Assembly (NCBI RefSeq): GCF_902493215.1
Contig: NZ_CABUOL010000006.1
Coordinates: 122,834-186,833, forward strand
Length of the DNA stretch: 64,000 bases
Direction of reading: 5' to 3'
Source: an uncultured Mediterranea sp.
GTDB taxonomy: Bacteria > Bacteroidota > Bacteroidia > Bacteroidales > Bacteroidaceae
The notes beneath the pieces are model-generated. The model was not told where the DNA came from. It saw nothing but the letters and a program-made list of their open reading frames with translations, and made no database searches. The translations under genes and the position numbers were made by a program. Positions 7,001 through 14,489 of this stretch are shown piece after piece; the first letter of the stretch is position 1; each line of letters opens with the position of its first letter.

Positions 7001-7756
7001 TCAGTCTTTCAGCTTGGCACGGATGAAGTCGCGGTTCAGGCGGGCGATGTTGCTGATGGAGACATTCTTCGGACATTCAGCCTCGCAGGCACGGGTGTTG
7101 GTACAGTTACCGAAGCCCAGTTCGTCCATCTTGGCCAACATAGCCTTGGCACGGCGCAGTGCTTCGGGTTTGCCTTGGGGCAGCAGGTTGAGCTGGCTTA
7201 CCTTGGCCGATACGAACAACATGGCCGAACCGTTCTTACAAGCAGCTACACAGGCACCGCAACCGATGCAGCTGGCAGCGTCCATAGCTTCGTCAGCGAT
7301 AGTCTTCGGGATAAGGATAGCGTTGGCATCCTGCGGAGCACCTGTGTTTACGCTTACGTAACCACCTGCCTGCATAATCTTGTCATAAGCCGTACGGTCT
7401 ACCATCAAGTCCTTGATGACAGGGAAGCCGGCCGAACGCCAGGGTTCTACAGTGATGGTATCACCGTCGTTGAAGCGGCGCATATAGATCTGACAGGTAG
7501 TTGCACCCTGTGCAGGGCCGTGCGGATGTCCGTTGATGTAGAGTGAACACATACCGCAGATACCTTCGCGGCAGTCGTGGTCGAATACAACCGGTTCCTT
7601 GCCTTCAGAAATCAGCTGTTCGTTCAGGATGTCAAGCATTTCCAGGAAAGAAGTATCACCGGGAATGTCCTTCATCTGATAGGTTTCAAAAGCACCTTTG
7701 GCCTTCGGGCCTGCCTGGCGCCATATCTTCAGTGTAAATGATATATTTTTATCCAT
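7001..7756 (-). CDS. frdB: Fumarate reductase/succinate dehydrogenase iron-sulfur subunit
   Basis: A 251-residue electron-transfer subunit of the membrane fumarate reductase complex. The plant-type [2Fe-2S] ligands are Cys62, Cys67, Cys70 and Cys88 (HDCREGICGMC ... TTC). The [4Fe-4S] and [3Fe-4S] clusters are carried by CIGCGACVAACKNG and CTNTRACEAECPKN. It passes electrons from the quinol site in FrdC to FAD in FrdA. It is the last gene of the frdCAB order seen in Bacteroides and Wolinella. In Bacteroides the physiological direction is mainly fumarate reduction during anaerobic growth. Confidence 0.95.
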   Translation of the reverse strand: MDKNISFTLKIWRQAGPKAKGAFETYQMKDIPGDTSFLEMLDILNEQLISEGKEPVVFDHDCREGICGMCSLYINGHPHGPAQGATTCQIYMRRFNDGDTITVEPWRSAGFPVIKDLMVDRTAYDKIMQAGGYVSVNTGAPQDANAILIPKTIADEAMDAASCIGCGACVAACKNGSAMLFVSAKVSQLNLLPQGKPEALRRAKAMLAKMDELGFGNCTNTRACEAECPKNVSISNIARLNRDFIRAKLKD

Positions 7757-7791
7757 TTTCTTTAGTTCTTTAATTGTTCAACATTCCCCAA

Positions 7792-9738
7792 TTAGCTCTT
7801 GTAGTTACGAGTCTGAACTTTGATTGCCTCATAAACCAGCGGCTCTTTCAGCAATACCGGAGCTTTGTCGTCGCTGCCCTGGTATTCCCAGCAAGCTACA
7901 TAGAAGTAGTTTTCGTCATCGCGCTTAGCCTCGCCTTCCTCAGTCTGATATTCTTCGCGGAAGTGGCCACCGCAAGATTCGTTGCGGTTCAGTGCGTCGT
8001 AGGCAATCAGCTCACCCATGGTGATGAAGTCGTTCAGGCGGATAGCCTTGTCGAGCTCTACGTTCATGCCTTCCTTGCTGCCCGGGATGAAGAGGTTGGT
8101 CTCGAATTCCTTGCGGATTTCTTTCAGCTTGGCCAGACCGGTCTTCAAACCTTCGGCTGTACGGCCCATACCAACGTATTCCCACATGATGTGACCCAGT
8201 TCCTTGTGGATGGAATCTACGGACTTCTTACCCTTGATGTTCATCAGGTGGTCAATCTTGTCCTGAACGGCCTTCTCGGCTTCTGCAAACTCAGGCAGGT
8301 CGGTAGAGAAGCGGGGAACGGTGATTTGGTCGGCCAGATAGTTCTGGATGGTGTAAGGCAATACGAAGTAACCGTCGGCCAGACCTTGCATCAGGGCGGA
8401 AGCACCCAGACGGTTGGCACCGTGGTCGGAGAAGTTACATTCGCCGATAGCGAACAGACCCTTGATAGAGGTCATCAGTTCGTAGTCTACCCAGATACCG
8501 CCCATGGTGTAGTGGATGGCCGGATAGATCATCATCGGGTTTTCGTAGGGCGATACGTCGGTGATTTCTTCGTACATGTCGAAGAGGTTACCGTAACGCT
8601 GTGCTACAACGTCCTTACCCAGACGGTTGATGGCTTCGGAGAAGTCGAGGAACACGGCCAGACCAGTGTTGTTCACGCCGTAGCCCTTGTCGCAACGCTC
8701 CTTGGCGGCACGGCTGGCAACGTCGCGCGGAACGAGGTTACCGAAGGCCGGATAGCGGCGCTCCAAGTAGTAGTCGCGGTCTTCTTCGGGGATATCTTTG
8801 CCCTGCAGCGTGCCTTCCTGCAGCTTCTTGGCATCTTCCAGTTTCTTGGGAACCCAGATACGGCCGTCGTTACGCAGAGACTCGGACATCAAAGTCAGCT
8901 TGGACTGCTTGTCGCCGTGTACGGGGATACAAGTCGGGTGGATCTGTACGTAAGCCGGGTTGGCAAACCAGGCACCCTTACGGTAGCAGGCCATAGCAGC
9001 CGAGCAGTTGCAGGCCATAGCGTTGGTCGAGAGGAAGTAGGTGTTTCCGTAACCGCCGGTGGCGATAACTACAGCGTGAGCGGCGAAGCGCTCCAGCTTG
9101 CCTGTTACCAGATTCTTGGCGATGATACCACGGGCACGACCGTCGATGATAACGACGTCTTCCATTTCGTAGCGGGTATAGAGTTTTACAGTACCGGCAT
9201 TTACCTGGCGGCTCAGTGCAGAATAGGCACCCAGCAGCAGCTGCTGGCCTGTCTGACCTTTGGCATAGAAGGTACGTGATACCTGTGCACCACCGAATGA
9301 ACGGTTGGCCAGCGTACCGCCGTATTCGCGGGCGAAGGGAACGCCCTGTGCCACGCACTGGTCGATGATGTTGTTCGATACCTCGGCCAGACGGTAAACG
9401 TTGGCTTCGCGGGCACGGTAGTCACCGCCCTTTACAGTATCGTAGAACAGACGGTATACAGAGTCACCGTCGTTCTGATAGTTCTTGGCTGCATTGATAC
9501 CACCCTGAGCGGCGATGGAGTGTGCGCGGCGCGGAGAGTCCTGAATGCAGAAGTTGAATACCTTGAAACCCATTTCGCCCAGCGAGGCGGCAGCGCTGGC
9601 ACCGGCCAGACCTGTACCAACCACGATGATGTCCAGACGACGCTTGTTGGCGGGGTTTACTAATTTCTGATGGGCTTTATAGTTCGTCCATTTCTCGGCT
9701 ACCGGTCCTTCCGGTATTCTTGAATCTATCTTGGTCAT
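7792..9738 (-). CDS. frdA: Fumarate reductase/succinate dehydrogenase flavoprotein subunit
   Basis: A 648-residue catalytic subunit with covalently bound FAD. Visible motifs are the dinucleotide-binding VVGTGLAGASAAASLGEMG, HSIAAQGGINAAKNY (the histidine that carries FAD), RSFGGAQVSRTFYAKGQTG, HPTCIPVHGDKQ, HYTMGGIWVDYE, and GECNFSDHGANRLGASALMQG near the C-terminal third. Length and motifs match the B-type enzymes of Bacteroidetes and Epsilonproteobacteria. The gap to frdB is about 35 bp and to frdC about 54 bp, consistent with one transcript. Confidence 0.95.
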   Translation of the reverse strand: MTKIDSRIPEGPVAEKWTNYKAHQKLVNPANKRRLDIIVVGTGLAGASAAASLGEMGFKVFNFCIQDSPRRAHSIAAQGGINAAKNYQNDGDSVYRLFYDTVKGGDYRAREANVYRLAEVSNNIIDQCVAQGVPFAREYGGTLANRSFGGAQVSRTFYAKGQTGQQLLLGAYSALSRQVNAGTVKLYTRYEMEDVVIIDGRARGIIAKNLVTGKLERFAAHAVVIATGGYGNTYFLSTNAMACNCSAAMACYRKGAWFANPAYVQIHPTCIPVHGDKQSKLTLMSESLRNDGRIWVPKKLEDAKKLQEGTLQGKDIPEEDRDYYLERRYPAFGNLVPRDVASRAAKERCDKGYGVNNTGLAVFLDFSEAINRLGKDVVAQRYGNLFDMYEEITDVSPYENPMMIYPAIHYTMGGIWVDYELMTSIKGLFAIGECNFSDHGANRLGASALMQGLADGYFVLPYTIQNYLADQITVPRFSTDLPEFAEAEKAVQDKIDHLMNIKGKKSVDSIHKELGHIMWEYVGMGRTAEGLKTGLAKLKEIRKEFETNLFIPGSKEGMNVELDKAIRLNDFITMGELIAYDALNRNESCGGHFREEYQTEEGEAKRDDENYFYVACWEYQGSDDKAPVLLKEPLVYEAIKVQTRNYKS

Positions 9739-9792
9739 AATGAATTTACAATTTAGTCATTTACAATCTACAAATTTGCAAGCTTCGCGTTT

Positions 9793-10482
9793 TTACATCA
9801 ACGATTTGATGAAGAACACAACCACTACCAGGGCGAAGCAGAGCACTACGATGGTAGAGTAGATGTTGGAGATGCACTGCCAGCGGCTGATCCAAGTCTT
9901 GTTGTTCCAGCCCAGTGTCTGCATGGAGCTCCAGAAACCGTGGGTCAGGTGGAACCACAGGGCGCCCAGCCAGATGAGGTACAGAACGACGAACACCGGG
10001 TTGGCGAACGTGTTCTCGATGTGATAGACGCCGTTGGCGGCATAAGCCAGCGTCAGCGTGTCGGCGTGCATGCCCATGTTGTGCATCAGTTCGGGCAGCT
10101 GCATCTTCGACCAGAAGTTCACCAGGTGCAGACCCAGACCTACGATTACGATGATACCCAGAACGAGCATGTTCTGTGATGCCCATTCCACTTCCTTGCG
10201 TCGCTCCGTCACGGCGTAGCGTTCCGTACCGCGTGCCTTGCGGTTCTGCATCGTCAGCCAGAAAGCGTAGATGATGTGGATGACAAACAAGGCGGCCAGA
10301 CCGACTGTTGCCACCAGTGCGTACCAGTTTGCTCCCAGGAACTCACAAACCATGTTGTAGCCCTCGGCTGAGACAAGCGCAACAAGGTTCATCGCCATGT
10401 GAAACGTCAGAAACAGGACAAGGGCGATGCCGGTAACGCTCATCACCACTTTCCTTCCTACAGATGAATTACTTAACCACAT
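9793..10482 (-). CDS. frdC: Fumarate reductase cytochrome b subunit (five-helix, B-type)
   Basis: A 229-residue membrane anchor with five predicted transmembrane helices (about residues 12-35, 58-78, 100-125, 150-170 and 190-225), the layout of the fused di-heme cytochrome b of Wolinella-type enzymes. Candidate haem histidines sit in the helices (FHMAMNLVAL, IHIIYAF, GLHLVNFW, HLTHGFW). It oxidises menaquinol and anchors FrdAB. It is the first gene of the operon, with a promoter about 70 bp upstream. Confidence 0.92.
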   Translation of the reverse strand: MWLSNSSVGRKVVMSVTGIALVLFLTFHMAMNLVALVSAEGYNMVCEFLGANWYALVATVGLAALFVIHIIYAFWLTMQNRKARGTERYAVTERRKEVEWASQNMLVLGIIVIVGLGLHLVNFWSKMQLPELMHNMGMHADTLTLAYAANGVYHIENTFANPVFVVLYLIWLGALWFHLTHGFWSSMQTLGWNNKTWISRWQCISNIYSTIVVLCFALVVVVFFIKSLM

Positions 10483-10680
10483 AAATGATTGAATTTAAGT
10501 TATTTAATAGTTGTAAATATATCCTTGTACTGTTGGCGGACGATATTTCCTTGCAAAAATAGAGGAAATACATTGATTTAGCAAGGGATTAAAGAAATAT
10601 TTCCGTAATCTGTGCGGATATGGGTTGCAGGAAGGGCGCGCAGGAAGTGCTGGACGGCAGGTGTTGTTCTCCGTCACAAG
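10483..10680. other. Non-coding region upstream of frdC
   Basis: It contains the frd leader and promoter, then AT-rich sequence with no supported gene. A long minus-strand open frame across this stretch and the PAP2 gene has no recognisable protein features. Confidence 0.5.
10554..10561 (-). promoter_or_regulatory. Promoter -7 element for frdCAB
   Basis: The minus strand reads TATTTTTG, matching TAnnTTTG, about 72 bp upstream of the frdC start. Confidence 0.5.
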
Positions 10681-10764
10681 AAGCAATGTTTTGCCTCGGA
10701 AGAAGCAATGTTTTGCATCAGAAAAAGCAATGTTTTCCGCCAAAGAAAGCAATGATTTTCCCCA
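10681..10764. repeat. 22-bp-period array of AAGCAATGTTTT motifs
   Basis: Four AAGCAATG units start near 10681, 10703, 10725 and 10747, exactly 22 bp apart. The first three continue as TTTTGC or TTTTCC; the last is AAGCAATGATTTTCC. A second array with nearly the same sequence lies at 53666-53755, 43 kb away. There are no unique spacers of CRISPR type, because the intervening bases are only 8-10 bp and partly conserved. Confidence 0.8.
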
Positions 10765-10834
10765 GACGGAGCAGCCCGCATTCCGTGCCCTTCCGTCCAG
10801 AGGGGGCAGAGGGTCGGACAGTTTTATAAGGATT

Positions 10835-10868
10835 TTTGTGCATACTTGGCAGATTTGCCTTATCTTTG
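10835..10868 (+). promoter_or_regulatory. Promoter for the secreted PAP2 phosphatase
   Basis: A TTTG (-33 type) near 10835-10838 and TATCTTTG (-7 type) at about 10861-10868 match the Bacteroides sigma-factor consensus with slightly long spacing. The start codon follows at 10894. Confidence 0.6.
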
Positions 10869-10893
10869 GCGGTGGAAACAAAGTGAATGCGTT

Positions 10894-11496
10894 ATGAAGA
10901 GACTGCTTTTGGCTCTGCTGATGGCCCTCGCGTGTGCTCCGGCCCTGCGGGCGCAGAACTGGGACATCGACCTCCTGCACAAGGTGAACGGGTGGGACGG
11001 TACGTTCGTCCGCAATTATAATAAGGTAATATCGAAGTCGGAACCCTACGTAGCCATCGGGGTGCCCGTAGCCATGGCCGTGGCGGGCTGGATCAAGCAC
11101 GACAAAGACCTGCTGAAGGATGCCCTGTACGTGGGTACCAGCGTGGCGGGTGCCTTTGTGGTGACCTACGGCATGAAGTATCTGGTAGACCGCCAGCGCC
11201 CCTACGACCGTTGGCCCGACCGTGTGCATGCCTATAGTCGCGAGAGCAGTCCTGCCTTCCCGTCGGGACATACGGCGACGGCCTTTGCCCTGGCCACTTC
11301 CTTGAGCATCACCTACCCCAAGTGGTATGTCATCGCCCCGTCGGCCCTGTGGGCCTGCTCGGTGGGTGTTTCGCGCATGAACGAGGGCGTCCATTATCCG
11401 TCGGACGTGCTGGCGGGAGCCGTCATCGGCGCAGGTTGTGCCGTGGTCAATGTCTACGTGAACCGCTGGCTCAACAAGTGGCTCTTCGGCGACTGA
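10894..11496 (+). CDS. PAP2-family phosphatase with signal peptide
   Basis: A 200-residue exported phosphatase. The start at 10894 gives a clean signal peptide (MKRLLLALLMALACAPALRAQ). The three PAP2 motifs are complete: KYLVDRQRP, SPAFPSGHTATAF and SRMNEGVHYPSDVLAG. Such proteins remove phosphate from lipid substrates such as undecaprenyl diphosphate, phosphatidate or lipid A, on the outer face of the inner membrane or in the periplasm. The substrate is not deducible. It stands alone with its own promoter. Confidence 0.88.
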   Translation: MKRLLLALLMALACAPALRAQNWDIDLLHKVNGWDGTFVRNYNKVISKSEPYVAIGVPVAMAVAGWIKHDKDLLKDALYVGTSVAGAFVVTYGMKYLVDRQRPYDRWPDRVHAYSRESSPAFPSGHTATAFALATSLSITYPKWYVIAPSALWACSVGVSRMNEGVHYPSDVLAGAVIGAGCAVVNVYVNRWLNKWLFGD

Positions 11497-11574
11497 GTGC
11501 AGGGCTTGTCGGAAGAAAAGTCCTTTTTCCCAGACTTTTCCTTGCCAATCGTTGCAAAAAGTAAAAGTTTGTCT

Positions 11575-11582
11575 TACATTTG
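11575..11582 (+). promoter_or_regulatory. Promoter -7 element for the XRE-cupin regulator
   Basis: TACATTTG matches TAnnTTTG and lies about 53 bp before the start at 11635. Confidence 0.5.
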
Positions 11583-11634
11583 CGAACATTAAACATCAGA
11601 ATCATTACCAAATAAAACGAAAAACATTCGAACC

Positions 11635-12210
11635 ATGGACACAAGCAAGATTGTAGGAGAGAAAATCAAGTCGCTCCGCGAAAGCAAGAATATCAGCCGT
11701 GAAGAGTTGGCCGAACGTTCGGGCCTGGCCATCGAGCAGGTGGAGCGCATCGAAAACAACATCGACCTGCCCTCATTGGCACCGCTCATTAAGATAGCCC
11801 GCGTGCTGGGCGTACGTTTGGGTACCTTCCTCGACGACCAGGACGAAACGGGTCCCGCCATCTGCCGCAAGGCCGAGGCTACGGACAGCATCAGCTTTTC
11901 GAACAATGCCATCCAGAGCCGCAAGCACATGGAGTACCACTCCCTGTCGAAGTCGAAGGCCGACCGCCACATGGAACCCTTCATCATCGACGTGGCTCCT
12001 ACGGACGACAACGAGTTCGTGCTTTCCTCGCACGAAGGCGAAGAGTTCATCATGGTGATGCAGGGCACGATGGAAATCTGCTACGGCAAGCACACGTACC
12101 TGCTCGAAGAGGGCGACAGCATCTACTACGACTCCATCGTCCCCCATCACGTACACGCTTATCAGGGACAGGCCGCCAAGATACTGGCCGTTATCTATAC
12201 ACCGGTTTAA
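11635..12210 (+). CDS. XRE-family regulator with C-terminal cupin domain
   Basis: A 191-residue transcription factor. Residues about 8-65 form a lambda-repressor-type helix-turn-helix (GEKIKSLRESKNISREELAERSGLAIEQVERIE). Residues about 120-188 form a cupin beta-barrel (EGEEFIMVMQGTMEICYGKHTYLLEEGDSIYYDS). This layout senses a small molecule in the cupin pocket. It is followed on the same strand by a polysaccharide lyase and an acyl-CoA synthetase. Bacteroides relatives of this regulator are often next to acyl-CoA ligases, so that gene is the likelier target. Confidence 0.88.
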   Translation: MDTSKIVGEKIKSLRESKNISREELAERSGLAIEQVERIENNIDLPSLAPLIKIARVLGVRLGTFLDDQDETGPAICRKAEATDSISFSNNAIQSRKHMEYHSLSKSKADRHMEPFIIDVAPTDDNEFVLSSHEGEEFIMVMQGTMEICYGKHTYLLEEGDSIYYDSIVPHHVHAYQGQAAKILAVIYTPV

Positions 12211-12217
12211 TTGATAA

Positions 12218-12312
12218 AATGGATAATGGATAATTGAGAATTGAGAATAGAGCTTCACGCCCCATTTTTCATTTTCCAATTTTCCATTATCCATTTTCCA
12301 TTATCCATTCAT
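12218..12312. repeat. Intergenic word-repeat hairpin (ATGGATAATTGA family)
   Basis: The left half repeats ATGGATAATGGATAATTGAG-type words. The right half repeats their complements (TTTTCCATTATCCATT). The two halves fold into a long imperfect hairpin that fills nearly the whole gap between the regulator and the lyase gene. Similar elements lie at about 22183, 22882 and 50174. Confidence 0.7.
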
Positions 12313-12315
12313 AGA

Positions 12316-14475
12316 ATGCATCTGTATAAATTCGTATCGGGCGCGCTGCTGCTTGTGGCCGTGGCGTGCGGGCATGTTTCTGCCCAAGATGCCGAGCTGG
12401 CACGCGTCAAGCAAAACTTTATCCGACTGATAGGAACCGACGGAAACGGGCAGGAGCGGCTGAATGCCGTCCTGAAAGACCTGCCCCGCGAGGAGTCGGC
12501 ATCCGACCAGATGGTGGTGGAGCTCTTCCAACGCCAGCCTTCCCGCCAGGCATCCATTCAAAAATATCTGTCCGAACAGACGGCCGAAGGCACTTGGCCG
12601 GACATCAACTACCAGGACCGCAAGCGTTCGGGCTGGGAGCCGCGTGTCCATACCGAGCGCATCCTGGAGCTGGCCAAACAATATGCCTCGCCTCAGAGCC
12701 CTTACTACCGCTCGGCGCAGGTCGAGGCCTGTATCCACAAGGCTTTGCGCTGGTGGTTTACGACCAAGCCCGTGTGCCCCAACTGGTGGTACAATCAGAT
12801 TGGTGTACCCAAGACCTTGGGTAACGCCTTCCTGCTTTTCGAATCCCAGCTCACGGCCGACGAACGGCAGGGAGCCATCGAAGTGATGGAGCATGCCCGC
12901 TTCGGCATGACGGGGCAGAACAAGGTGTGGCTGGCCGGTAACGTACTGGTGCGCGCCCTTTTGCAGGAAGATAAGGAGCTGGCACGCCAGGCACGCGACA
13001 CCATCGCTTCTGAAATCGTGACGGGGCAGGCCGAAGGTATCCAGCCCGACTGGAGCTTCCACCAGCACGGCACGCAGCAGCAGTTCGGCAACTATGGGTT
13101 GGCTTTTCTGGCCAGCATGAGCTTCTATTCGGGTGTCTTTGCCGGCACGTCCATGGCTTTCGACGACCGCCAGCTGGAAATCCTCCGCCGCCTCACCGAC
13201 GACGGTTACCGCTGGATCTTGTGGAAGGGTCAGATGGACATCAGTGCTCTGGGCAGACAGTTCTTCCGCGAGGGGCAGACCCACAAGGGCTTGGCTACCG
13301 CCTTTGCCGCCACCGAACTGGGAGGCGGCACGTCCGAGGCCTGCAACGAAACGGCCCGTGCCTTGTGCCGCGAAAACTTCTTGCCCGACGCCAAGGACGG
13401 ACTGACGGGCCACAAGCACTTCTTCTGCTCCAACTACACCGTGCACCGCCGCCCCACGTGGATGGCTACGGTGAAGATGGCTTCGCGCAAGGTCATCGGT
13501 ACCGAGACGCTGAACGGCGACAACATGAAGGGATTCTATTCGGCCGACGGAGCCACCTATATTTATCAGGACGGAAAGGAATACCTCGACATCTTCCCTC
13601 TGTGGGATTGGCGCAAGCTGCCGGGTGTGACGGCTTTCGATACCGATGCCCCCATGCCCATAGTCAAAGGGAACCGCCCTCGCAACAACAGCGACTTTGT
13701 GGGAGGCCTCTCGGACGGACGGCAGGGCATGACGGTCATGGACCTCGACCGTGCCGGGCTGCGTGCCCGCAAGGCGTGGATCTTTACCGACGACTTTGTT
13801 CTTTGCCTGGGAGCGGGCATTGAGGCCGACAGTACCTTGGCCGTAACAACCGCCATCGAGCAATGCTATCGGCGCGACAAGCTCTATGTGCTGCATTCCT
13901 GCGGTGACTGGAGAGAAGTGGACGGGCGCGAGGAGTGCAGCCATCAGCAGGAAGTACGCTACTTCCACCATCATACGGGTTACATAGCCTGGGGAGAAAA
14001 CCTTCAGGTGACGGCTGCTACAGAACAGCGGACGGGCCAGTGGTACGACATCATGCAGATGTATCCGCGCGAAGATGTCAGCGGCGAGGTGGTGCAGCTC
14101 TGCCTGAACCATGGCAAGGCTCCGAAGAATGCTTCCTACCAGTACGTCATCCTGCCTGATGCCGACCGCAGGCAGACCGAAGCCTTCGACCTTTACGCCA
14201 TCCGCGTGTTGCGCAACGACCGTGCGGTACAGGCTGTCCTGCTGGCCGACGGTACGTGCTGGGTGGCTGCCAGCGAACCAGCCATGCTGACCCTGCCCGA
14301 CGGTACTGCCGTGAAGACCGCTACCCCCGGCATCTACAAAGTAGCCAAGGGAGCCGGCGGCCGCTACACCGCCCTATGGACCTCGCCCTCGCGGCAGCAT
14401 GCGCAGGCTGAACTGACCATCGGTACCCAAACCCTGAAACTGACAGATACCTACCATTATACAAACAACGAATAA
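12316..14475 (+). CDS. Polysaccharide lyase family 8 (chondroitin/hyaluronan/xanthan lyase type)
   Basis: A 719-residue secreted lyase. The start at 12316 gives a signal peptide (MHLYKFVSGALLLVAVACGHVSAQ). The alpha/alpha toroid domain carries NWWYNQIGVP, TGQNK with Asn202, and PDWSFHQHGTQQQFGNYG, where His251 and Tyr260 have the nine-residue spacing of the catalytic pair in chondroitinase AC. GRQFFREG carries Arg314. The beta-sandwich half contains RPTWMATVKMASRKV, NGDNMKGFYSADGATYIY and PLWDWRKLPGVT. PL8 enzymes cleave uronic-acid glycosidic bonds by beta-elimination. The substrate is uncertain. No SusC/SusD pair, sulfatase or unsaturated-glucuronyl hydrolase is nearby, so it is not in a normal utilisation locus. 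Confidence 0.88.
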   Translation: MHLYKFVSGALLLVAVACGHVSAQDAELARVKQNFIRLIGTDGNGQERLNAVLKDLPREESASDQMVVELFQRQPSRQASIQKYLSEQTAEGTWPDINYQDRKRSGWEPRVHTERILELAKQYASPQSPYYRSAQVEACIHKALRWWFTTKPVCPNWWYNQIGVPKTLGNAFLLFESQLTADERQGAIEVMEHARFGMTGQNKVWLAGNVLVRALLQEDKELARQARDTIASEIVTGQAEGIQPDWSFHQHGTQQQFGNYGLAFLASMSFYSGVFAGTSMAFDDRQLEILRRLTDDGYRWILWKGQMDISALGRQFFREGQTHKGLATAFAATELGGGTSEACNETARALCRENFLPDAKDGLTGHKHFFCSNYTVHRRPTWMATVKMASRKVIGTETLNGDNMKGFYSADGATYIYQDGKEYLDIFPLWDWRKLPGVTAFDTDAPMPIVKGNRPRNNSDFVGGLSDGRQGMTVMDLDRAGLRARKAWIFTDDFVLCLGAGIEADSTLAVTTAIEQCYRRDKLYVLHSCGDWREVDGREECSHQQEVRYFHHHTGYIAWGENLQVTAATEQRTGQWYDIMQMYPREDVSGEVVQLCLNHGKAPKNASYQYVILPDADRRQTEAFDLYAIRVLRNDRAVQAVLLADGTCWVAASEPAMLTLPDGTAVKTATPGIYKVAKGAGGRYTALWTSPSRQHAQAELTIGTQTLKLTDTYHYTNNE

Positions 14476-14489
14476 AGGAAAGAACGCTT

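Noticed and set aside
10681..10764. CRISPR array
   Set aside because: The units repeat every 22 bp with only 8-10 bp between conserved parts, spacers are themselves similar, and there are no cas genes.
12301..14112. 603-codon minus-strand frame opposite the PL8 lyase
   Set aside because: The lyase active-site residues are on the plus strand. The minus frame has no recognisable domain.
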